From: Antilocapra americana
Lineage: Eukaryota; Chordata; Mammalia; Artiodactyla; Antilocapridae
Assembly (NCBI GenBank): GCA_007570785.1
Contig: ML660211.1
Coordinates: forward strand, 1,488,602-1,552,601
DNA: 64,000 nt
Direction: 5' to 3'
Of the stretch, positions 56,531 through 64,000 are shown one piece after another. How positions within the stretch are numbered: position 1 is the first letter of the stretch; every line of letters begins with the position of its first letter. Below the pieces are notes generated by a model, which saw nothing but the letters and a program-made list of their open reading frames with translations, had not been told where the DNA came from and ran no database searches. Made by a program: the position numbers and the translations under genes.

Positions 56531-57149
56531 ATGAGAAATCAGAAAGAGAAATTAAGGAAACAATTCCATTCACCATCGAAACAAAAAGAATAAAATACTT
56601 AGGAGTATTTCTACCTAAAGAAACAAAAGACTTGTATATAGAAAACTATAAAACACTGATGAAAGAAATCAAAGAGGACACAAACAGATGGAGAAATGTG
56701 CCGTGTTCATGGATTGGAAGAATCAATATAGTGAAAATGAGTATACTACCCAAAGCAATCTATAGATTCAATGCAATTCCTATCAAGCTACCAGAGGTCT
56801 TTTTCAAAGAATTAGAACAAATAATTTCACAATTTGTATGGAAATACAAAAAACCTCATATAGCCAAAGCAATCTTGAGAAAGAAGAATGGAACTGGAGG
56901 AATCAACCTACCTGACCTTAGGCTATACTACAAATCCACAGTCATTAAGACAGTATGGTACTGGCACAAAGACAGAAATATAGATCAATGGAACAGAATA
57001 GAAATCCCAGAGATAAATCCACGCATCTATGGACACCTTATCTTTGACAAAGGAGGCAAGAATATACAATGGAGTAAAGACAACCTCTTTAACAAGTGGT
57101 GCTGGGAAAACTGGACAGCCACTTGTAAAAGAATGAAACTAGAACACTT
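56531..57149 (+). pseudogene. Inverted L1 ORF2 segment
   Basis: About 206 codons of L1 ORF2, downstream of the RT core, on the opposite strand to the rest of the element: [70 protein letters not shown]. It is uninterrupted by stops, suggesting a fairly recent insertion. No catalytic RT motif is included. Confidence 0.94.
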
Positions 57150-57165
57150 TCACTGTACTATTTTC

Positions 57166-57906
57166 ATCACACTCTCCTGCAAACATTTAACTTACATGAC
57201 ACTTCTTTATTTCTCCAATCATTCTCTCATTTCTCTGAATTTTTGCTGGTAAAAGTCTTCTTTATCCCACATATCTACTAAGGAAATCTCCTAAAACTCA
57301 AGCCCTGTGGCCCTTCCTTTACCAAGTTATCTTCAAGGATCATGGTCCATGTGAACCACATGATTCTCTTTATCTCTGCATCGTCCCTGGACCTTCAAAT
57401 AGATGTGTTCATATGCCTCTGCCCTTACACCATAAACTGATGAAGGATAGAGTTTTGTCAGCCTGACAAGTATGAACTTTAAAAATATTTAGTCAACTCA
57501 CTTGCAAGTCATATAAACTCTGAAAACCTGAGGGACTCCTGTAATGTATGCGTCTCCTTCACTAGCTGATCTCAACACATATTTGCACAAAATGACTTAT
57601 CTTAAACCTCTTTCCTAGTTGGTAAATTCAGCTGTCAACGAATGTGAAACTATGGATTATACCACCAAGGTTAAAAAGATGCTAATGATACGCAATGGTA
57701 TTCAGGAAAGAGTCTATGTTCTACTCTGATTCAGAGGTCTAGAACTTGAATTTTCAGTCTTTTTCCACTCTTTTTTTCTAGAACTGAGAAATGTGAGAAT
57801 AGCAATTAGAACTTAAGGACATAAAAGCTTCTGAAAAATGACTGATAGATGCCATTAAAAATGAACAAGAATAAAATAAATGTACTCAGAATTCTAGGTT
57901 TACATG
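57166..57906. other. No gene; possible L2
   Basis: C/T-rich DNA to about 57480 whose wording loosely recalls L2 (ccttacaccataaactgatg). Too diverged to call. Nothing coding. Confidence 0.4.
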
Positions 57907-58117
57907 TGGGTGCACACCCAGTCTTTCAGTCATGTACAATTCACTGTGACCCCATGGACTCTAGCCTACCAAGCTCCTCTATCCATAGGATTTCCCAGGT
58001 AAGACTACTGGAGTGGGTTGCCATCTCCTCCTCGAGGGGATTTTCCCGACCCAGGGATCAAATCTCCTGCCTGCATAGCAGGCAGATTCATTATGGCTGA
58101 ACCACCATGGCAGCCCC
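57907..58117 (-). mobile_element. Bov SINE with 11-bp TSD
   Basis: Antisense SINE with an unusual head (gctgaaccaccatggcagcc). Perfect direct repeats aggtttacatg at 57896-57906 and 58118-58128. Confidence 0.94.
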
Positions 58118-58659
58118 AGGTTTACATGACACCAGGTCATTAATTCTAGACCTTCTTTCCTGCCAGACAACAGTGAATGTCTCAGATAAGACCCATCCTC
58201 TTGCCATTCGAGTGCTTCTAACCTACTGGGGAGTTTACATTTACTTTGCCATTAAAAAATACTGGAGGAGATCCTCCTAAGGACACATGCTTGCCATACT
58301 ACAGAAGCCCAAGGTTAGGGGAAATTTTTGAACTGAGTATAACTGTTTATACCTACTCAGTGCTGGCTGGAAACTTCCAAAGAAAAGCTTTGGCCCATAC
58401 TGAAACCAAGTCTTATTCAGAAGAAGTACTGAATCTTATCTGAGCTATGAAAAAGAAGGCTACAGACAGTGACACTGAGTCCTCTAAGCATCAGAATGGA
58501 TGCACTGAAGCACTAAAGCTTCAGGAAGCTTAAAATGAGAGGCTGGGGGAGGGGAAGGCAATGTCACATACACACAAGAAAACCATAAGGCAGGATGTGA
58601 CGATGCTAAAGGGGTACAAAGTGCTAACTCCAAAGCGAAAATGCCTCCCTACGTTGTTG
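58118..58659. other. No gene recognised
   Basis: Unique DNA; no feature supported. Confidence 0.45.
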
Positions 58660-58682
58660 CGTGTGTGTGTATGTGTGTGTGT
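58660..58682. repeat. (TG)n at a SINE tail
   Basis: About 23 bp of TG repeat with one TATG interruption, abutting the 3' tail of the minus-strand SINE that follows. Confidence 0.9.
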
Positions 58683-58800
58683 TAGTTGCTCAGTCATGTC
58701 CGATTCTTTTGCAACCCCATAGACTGTAGCCCTCCAGGCTCCTCAGCCCATGGGATTCTCCAGACCAGAACACTAGAGTGGGCTGCCATTTCCTTCTCCT
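58683..58800 (-). mobile_element. Bov SINE, head missing
   Basis: gttgctcagtcatgtccgat to gccatttccttctcc; the tRNA-like part is absent. Confidence 0.9.
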
Positions 58801-58869
58801 TGGAGCTTTTTTAAGATGGCAAGAACTCCTGTCTACATTACTGTTATTCTACATTTATATTGTACAATG

Positions 58870-58999
58870 GTAATAATATGTCAACAATTCCCATATACTG
58901 GATATTTTGCCAAGAATCTAGCACTGTGTAAACTTTTAAAATGCATTTTTGTTTAATCCTAGCAACAAGCTTCTAAGAAAGCAGCTTCTATTCATTGAT
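58870..58999 (+). mobile_element. MIR SINE fragment
   Basis: catatactggatattttgcc, tctagcactgtgtaaacttt and tgtttaatcctagcaacaag have MIR order but are diverged. Interrupted by the SINE at 59004. Confidence 0.5.
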
Positions 59000-59005
59000 G
59001 AATGC

Positions 59006-59029
59006 ATGTGTGTGTGTATGTGTGTGTGT
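59006..59029. repeat. (TG)n at a SINE tail
   Basis: TG repeat with one TATG interruption next to the 3' tail of the following minus-strand SINE. Same architecture as at 58660. Confidence 0.9.
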
Positions 59030-59242
59030 TTAGTCGCTTGGTCATATGCAACTCTTTGCAACCCCATGTACTGCAGCCCACCAGACTCCTCTGTCCATGG
59101 GGTTTCCCAGGCAAGAATACTGGAGCGGGTTACCACTTCCTTCTCCAAGGGATCTTCCCAACCCAGGGATCGAACTCATGTCTCCTGTGTTTCCTGCCTT
59201 AGCAGGTGGATTCTTTACTGTCTGAGCCACTAGGGAAGCCCC
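59030..59242 (-). mobile_element. Bov-tA SINE
   Basis: Complete antisense Bov-tA, tttagtcgcttggtcatatg to tgagccactagggaagcccc. Confidence 0.94.
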
Positions 59243-59379
59243 AATAATGAGTGAATATGTTACTAAAAACAAATCTTTATTGTTTACCTGATGCAGCCCA
59301 GGTCTATAGAGTATCAGCGATCTAGACTGTGGACATAATACAATGAGGTCTCTAACTCTAGTGGTGTAGAGCTCACAAT

Positions 59380-59519
59380 ATGAATTAATACATATACCTT
59401 TTGTCTTTACAACAATGAGATAGTTGAGATAGGTGTGTTAATCCATTTTACTAGTAAAAAACTGATATACACACAAAAAGATTAAGTGACCTCAGTGAGA
59501 TTCAAACTGTGGCTTTCTC
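59380..59519 (+). mobile_element. MIR SINE fragment hit by L1
   Basis: ttgagataggtgtgttaatc, attttactagtaaaaaactg and ttaagtgacctcagtgag have MIR order. The L1 at 59520 begins inside it. Confidence 0.55.
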
Positions 59520-59689
59520 TGTTGCACAGGAAGGGGAACCATAACAAGACAAAAAAGACAATCCTCTTATTGGGAGAAAATATTTGCAAATGAAGCCATG
59601 GGCAAAGGATTAATCTCCAAAATATACAAGTAATTTATAAAGCTCAATATAAAAACAAAAAAAAAACAAAACAAAAGCCCGATCAAAAA

Positions 59690-60133
59690 ATGGGCAAAAG
59701 ACCTAAACAGACATTTCTCCAAAAGAGACATACGGAGGCCAACAAACACCTGAAAAGATGTTTGCCATCGTTCATTACTAGAGAAATGCACATCAAACCT
59801 ACAGTGAGGTATGACCTTGCACTGGGAAGAATGGCCATCATCAAACAATCTGCAGACAATGAAGGCTGGAGGGGATGTGAAGCAAAGGGGACACTCAGAT
59901 ACTATTAGTAGGAATGCAAATTGATACAGCCACTGTGGAGAACAATATGGAGAAGTTTCCTTAAAAGAATCAAAACAGAACTGCCACAGGACGCAGAAAG
60001 CCCACTACTGGGCATATATCCTGAGGAAACGACACTTCCAAAAGACTATGCACCCCAGTGTTCACTGCAGCACTATTTACAACAGCCAGAATATGGAAAT
60101 GACCTCGATATCTATCAACAGATGAATGGATAA
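59690..60133 (+). pseudogene. Degraded L1 ORF2 segments
   Basis: Two adjacent frames: TEANKHLKRCLPSFITREM...CWRGC-like (59690-59908) and SFLKRIKTELPQDAESPLLGIY (59921-60133). They correspond to the region before and within the ORF2 C-terminus. The cysteine motif is damaged (EGWRGCEAKGT). Confidence 0.85.
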
Positions 60134-60145
60134 AGAAGATACAGT

Positions 60146-60172
60146 ATGTATGTATATATATATATATATATT

Positions 60173-60200
<28 letters not shown>
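60146..60200. repeat. (TA)n(CA)n microsatellite inside L1 ORF2
   Basis: About 34 bp of TA followed by 21 bp of CA, exactly where other L1 copies here have tacatatacacaatgg. It grew from that short alternating seed, which encodes the ORF2 motif YIYTM. Confidence 0.95.
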
Positions 60201-60203
<3 letters not shown>

Positions 60204-60754
60204 GAATAATACTCAACCATAAAAAGAAACTAAACCGCTAATGTGGATGAACCTAGAATATGTCATACAGAGTGATGTCAGAAAGAGAAAAGCAAATATT
60301 GCATATTATCCAATATATATGGAATCCAGAAAAGTGGTTCTGATGAACCTATTTACGGGAGAGGTTTAGAGATGCCGACATAGAGAAGAGACTTGTGGAC
60401 ACACAGCAGGGAAGGAAAGGGTGGCATGAATTGAGAGAAGAGCACTGACATATACACAACCATGTGTAAAAGAGACAGCTAGTGAGAAGCTTCTGTACAG
60501 CAGAGGGAGCTCAGCTCAGTGCTCTGTGATGACCTGGAGGGGTGCGGATCGGGGGAGGGTGAGAGGGAGGCTCAAGGGGGAGGGGATATATACACACACA
60601 TACTTAGAGCTGATTTATGTTGTTGTACAGCAAAAACTAACACAATACTGTGAAGCAATCATGCTCCAATTAAAAATTAAATTTAAAAGGAAGATAGTAA
60701 GAAGCCTACTGTATAGCAAAAAAAAAAAAACTCTGGCTTTCTCAACACAAGTCA

Positions 60755-60844
60755 GTATTCTCATTTTTACAACCATATAAGGCAGGGACTACTCTTCTCC
60801 TCACTTTAGATGAAGAAAAAGCAGTTTAGGTATATTAATATCAC
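60755..60844 (+). mobile_element. MIR fragment, left of BovB
   Basis: tcatttttacaaccatataa and gatgaagaaaaagcagttta have MIR order and appear to continue at 61236. Confidence 0.5.
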
Positions 60845-60856
60845 TTACTGGGTCAG

Positions 60857-61223
60857 TTCAGTTAAGTCACTCAGTCGTGTCCGACTCCTTGAGACCCCAT
60901 GAACCACAGCACACCAGGCCTCCCTATCCATCACCAACTGCCGGAGTCCACCCAAACCCATGTCCATTGAGTCGGTGATCCCATCCAACCATCTCATCCT
61001 CTGTTGTCCCCTTCTCATCCTGCCCTCAATCTTTCCCCGCATCAGGGTCTTCTCAAATGAGTCAGCTCGTTGCATCAGGTGGCCAAAGTACTGAAGCTTC
61101 AGCTTCAACATCAGTCCTTCCAATGAACACCTAGGACTGATCTCCTTTAGGATGGACTGCTTGGATCTCCTTGCAGTCCAAGGGACTCTCAAGAGTCTTC
61201 TCCAACATCACAGTTCAAAAGCA
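60857..61223 (-). mobile_element. BovB 3' fragment, minus strand, with 12-bp TSD
   Basis: Antisense BovB tail, ttcagttaagtcactcagtc to cacagttcaaaagc. Perfect direct repeats ttactgggtcag at 60845-60856 and 61224-61235. The minus-strand frame reads [20 protein letters not shown] and [19 protein letters not shown], the BovB C-terminus, with no stop across 367 bp. Confidence 0.95.
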
Positions 61224-61235
61224 TTACTGGGTCAG

Positions 61236-61300
61236 GCAGATGTTAAATAGTAGAGTTAAAACTGTAAAAACTTACCAATCTGCCTCCAAGCCCATCCCCT
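61236..61300 (+). mobile_element. MIR fragment, right of BovB
   Basis: aggcagatgttaaatagtag and aatctgcctccaagccca continue the MIR split by BovB. Confidence 0.45.
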
Positions 61301-62144
61301 TAATTATTGCCATTGGTAATGAGTTATAAATCCTCACATGAAGCCTCTATGTTCAATATTGATAGAATTCATGAGTGAATAAATAAATACCTATAACAGC
61401 TACCTTCATCCCCAATGATATAACAAATATAAATTGATGTTCTCCAGTAGTAAGGAAAACATCAAGAGACAAAAAAGCCAAATACTAAATATATCTGAAG
61501 AGTTGTAAATCTGCCATTTTCTTTGTGGGAAGGATCCAGTGTATTTTAAAGGTCTCTAATAAAATTAGAAATGTCAAATGTTAAAGTTTATACCAGCAAA
61601 ACTGTTTTTATGATGCAATATTTCTAGAACATCTATAAATACTTGACATTTATTCTTGGGATTGTATAAAAAAGATACATATTTGCTACCAAACTTTGGA
61701 TTGTGTAAATAATTCTAGATTTTCCTAAATTCTTATAGGCAGTACACTCTGTTTTTATCCTTGTTCACTGAAAGCCAGATAATGAAGATCTCTAGTTCTG
61801 AAGTGTGACACCTGAGCTTTACTTGTGAAAATCTAATTTCAAAAATCAAAAGGGAAAAGTAAACTTACAGTTGAGTTATAGGTTTATTTCCCATGTTCAC
61901 TTTAAATTTTAGTCTTTATAATCCCTCACCTATGTTGATTTTTTTAGTTTTATCAATTCAGACAAATGTATCAAACAGAATCAAAACCTTACTCGGTATG
62001 CTAGCAAACAGTCAATCATTTCTAAGTCTTCTAGAAGCCAAATAAGATGATGCCAAAGAAAGCAGTCTTTTAATGGTTTCAAGTTAGTTTTTAAACACAG
62101 ACTAAATTCCTCTTTTAAATTAATAGGTTAATATTCATTCTTCT
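61301..62144. other. No gene recognised
   Basis: AT-rich unique DNA with no supported feature. Confidence 0.45.
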
Positions 62145-62270
62145 GGGCTTCCCAGGTGGCTCATTGGTAAAGAATCCACCTGCCAGTGCAGGAGATGCAA
62201 GAGACATGGATTTGATCCCTGGGTTGGGGTCAGAGTCAAACATGACTGAGCACACACACACTCCTTCTCT
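62145..62270 (+). mobile_element. Bov-tA SINE with large internal deletion
   Basis: gggcttcccaggtggctcat through ccctgggttggggtcagag: about 90 bp of the middle are missing, joining head to tail. Ends with a CA run. Confidence 0.9.
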
Positions 62271-62689
62271 TCTACAAGATATTAGCTGACATTCGCTTAG
62301 ATGCCCTGTGTTGTCAAGTACTGCTACTGACTTTTGTCATCACAGATTCATTCCAATTTTCAAAGTTAATATCATGACTGCTTCTGGTTTTCCAATGTTA
62401 AAATATGCAAACAACAGAGTTAATTTTATGCAGTTTGAAATTATCCAGAACCCATTTTAAAAACACTTAGAAATGGCTTTCTTCATATCAGCTATGAGAA
62501 CAGAAATTGAAAATTGTTTTCCTTTTCTATATTGGAAACTATTTAAAACTTTCAAATAACTAGAGAAGTTCATTTCAGGGGCAGGATAATTAGGAAATTT
62601 TAAGATTCCAAAGGAGGCCTTTTCTTTGTCAATAAAAGAGGGGCAAGTAGCAAAGCACACCTACAGGACAAGTTAGATTACTGATCTTT
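62271..62689. other. No gene recognised
   Basis: AT-rich unique DNA. A minus-strand frame of 67 codons at 62457-62660 has no features. Confidence 0.45.
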
Positions 62690-62830
62690 ATTTAGTGAAT
62701 ATTTCATTAAATAATAATAACACAACTTTTATTTGTGTGGTTTCTGAAGAGTTTTCAAACATTACTTTCTTTTAGTCTCACCACCATTGCACCATTTCAG
62801 GTCAAATAGGCACCACTGTAATCTCACTAT
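62690..62830 (+). mobile_element. Possible MIR3-like fragment
   Basis: ttagtctcaccaccattgca, caaataggcaccactgtaat loosely follow a MIR3-type 3' half. Weak. Confidence 0.4.
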
Positions 62831-64000
62831 GCCAAAATAGTAATTTTTACTTCGATCGTCTTTGCAAAACTAAAACAGACAAACAAAGACAAAACGCTTC
62901 TACTTTGATCCTGTGCCTTTATGAAAGTTTCCGTTTCCTGAAAAACCTTTTCTCTGCTGGACTATTTAAGTTCCTATTCATCTTTAAAGGATGCTTAAAG
63001 GCCATCTCCCCTGAAGTACTCCCAGAGAAGAGAAATCAGTCACCACCTCTTTTGTGCCCCCGTCACTCCTTGAGGACATTTCTATGGTAGTGCTCAACAC
63101 ACCACATCACAACCATTTGCCCATGCAAATGTCTCTTACATCGTGCTGTCTGATGGGGAGTTTCCCTGAGAGTAAGAGTTAATTCAAATGTCTTTAGCAC
63201 TTAGCAGGCACAAACACACTATGTCATAGGAAGCTGGGAAAGTTTCTGCTATCAAGAGGCAGAAGCAAATTTCAGCCCACAATCTCAGGTGACCAATGGC
63301 TCACTTTTCTTTCTACACTGAGCCCATTATCTAATCCCAGTCAATTCATTGTTTTCCCACAACCACAAAATTTTCCTTGAAGTTCCATCTAATGCCACAT
63401 CCTTGGTGAGGAGCATGGGAATTTTGTCCTTGAGGTCCATCTGTCCTTGCTAGCATCCCCAGAGACAATCGTGTTCTGATTCTGTCTTTGCTCTCCACCC
63501 ACAGGGGCCCTCTGGGTCTGGGTGGTGACTCTCACTGTTCTTTCCACGCCAAGTAAGGAAGTCTTCCTTCCTCTGCCCCCAACTCATGCTGGGAAAATGG
63601 AACTTGGTTCTCCGTATCTCCTGGAGCTCTCCCTGGGGGACAGGACCTATGTCCCATTGCTCTGGGATCTCTGAAATCTCCAGATTCCCATCGTCTCTCC
63701 TTTCCAAGCCACAGAGTATCATCACTGAGACCCTGTTCAGAGAACAGCCAGAGCTGAAGGTCTCCTCAAGTCACCTCCTATTCTCTTGTCCAGCACCCCA
63801 ACAGGAAGATACTTCATGAAGACCTTGTTCGTGGTCTGTCCTTAGGCTGTGAACCTCCCTAGACTCTAGACTTGAGGCCATGGAGCCTTCACTCTGCCTT
63901 CTAGAGTACAGCTGCATCTTTGATGCGATGAAGAGCTTGTGACCAGGCTGTCCTAGTGGAGCGGGTATCACAGGAGAACTAGGGGAACCGAGGGACAGGG
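62831..64000. other. Unique DNA, GC-rich toward the end, unassigned
   Basis: From about 63.4 kb the sequence is C/T- and G-rich compared with the rest of the window. Short frames exist on both strands (plus 63586-63819, minus 63450-63725, minus 63771-63971) and overlap one another. A tctccacccacag string near 63496-63508 resembles a splice acceptor. No gene, LTR boundary or satellite unit is demonstrable before the window ends. Confidence 0.4.

Larger units (their letters stand above)
55259..57149 (-). mobile_element. L1 with 5' inversion (twin priming) and 16-bp TSD
   Basis: Minus-strand L1 (T-run, 3'UTR, ORF2 C-terminus; 55259-56530) joined to a plus-strand segment of the same ORF2 (56531-57149). 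Direct repeats tcactgtactattttc lie at 55243-55258 and 57150-57165. The plus segment ends at ORF2 ...KLEHF, and the minus segment starts at FLTPYTKI. The two halves are thus adjacent in the source L1 and share acttt(c). This is the classical product of twin priming during target-primed reverse transcription. Confidence 0.94.
59520..60727 (+). mobile_element. L1, sense, with TSD, internal microsatellite and extra tail
   Basis: Sense L1 from late ORF2 (ttgcacaggaaggggaacca) through the 3'UTR to about 60688. Then come about 30 bp (ggaagatagtaagaagccta...) and an A13 run. Flanks aaactgtggctttctc (59504-59519) and aaactctggctttctc (60728-60743) differ at one base. The extra bases before the poly(A) indicate read-through or transduction, or alternative 3'UTR sequence. 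A TA/CA microsatellite has grown within ORF2. Confidence 0.88.

Noticed and set aside
56110..57252. Longest open frame in the window (380 codons, plus strand)
   Set aside because: Its first part is antisense to L1 ORF2 and its second part is the inverted sense ORF2 segment; the join is an accident of the twin-primed inversion. Only the L1 part (56531-57149) is a real coding remnant.
1..64000. A gene cluster, defence system or other multi-gene system
   Set aside because: No adjacent intact genes, operon spacing or conserved protein families other than LINE fragments. The window is repeat-dense mammalian DNA.

Overview
The window looks like mammalian nuclear DNA from a pecoran ruminant, most likely a bovid (cattle, sheep or goat type). 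The evidence is dense tRNA-Glu/BovB-derived SINEs (Bov-tA, Bov-A2), the RTE-type LINE BovB, ruminant L1 with its characteristic 3' end, and the older cetartiodactyl CHR SINEs. These lie on a background of ancient mammalian repeats (MIR, L2, MLT1-type LTRs, hAT and Tigger DNA transposons, old L1). Family names come from recognising sequence by eye and memory, not from a library search.

I find no convincing protein-coding gene, RNA gene, CRISPR array, origin or bacterial-type operon. The long open frames are LINE open frames, their antisense shadows, or short frames in unique DNA. The window is best read as intergenic or deep intronic DNA shaped by retrotransposition.

Layout: 1-1.05 kb, L1 3' end and Bov SINEs. 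1.5-3.2 kb, old L1, one SINE and an MLT1-like LTR. 4.1-6.1 kb, a nested block: an old L1 split by a younger L1, whose 3'UTR carries a 129-bp copy of a sequence found again at 8.1 kb. 6-11 kb, mostly unique. 11.2-12.4 kb, L1 and SINE. 13.3-15.3 kb, short insertions and an LTR. 16.5-20 kb, unique DNA with SINEs, including a 201-codon open frame. 20.9-23.1 kb, old L1 split by a DNA transposon and a younger L1. 24.7-30.8 kb, SINEs, L1 ends, hAT and Tigger copies, MIR. 31.9-37.5 kb, BovB, two solo LTRs and CHR. 37.5-40.4 kb, the largest stretch without a recognised repeat. 41.5-45 kb, old L1s interrupted by BovB, Tigger and CHR. 45.5-46.8 kb, unique DNA with a strong splice-donor match. 46.8-51.9 kb, SINE, L2, CHR, a MIR split by L1, BovB. 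53.8-57.2 kb, a Tigger transposon hit by a SINE and then by an L1 with a 5' inversion. 57.9-61.3 kb, SINEs, an L1 with an internal microsatellite, BovB. 62.1 kb to the end, mostly unique and more GC-rich.

The informative content is mechanistic. Target-site duplications, a twin-primed L1 inversion, a local templated insertion, candidate 3' transductions, very short LINE-tail insertions and microsatellites arising in SINE tails and inside L1 coding sequence can all be read directly. I did not find a new multi-gene system.
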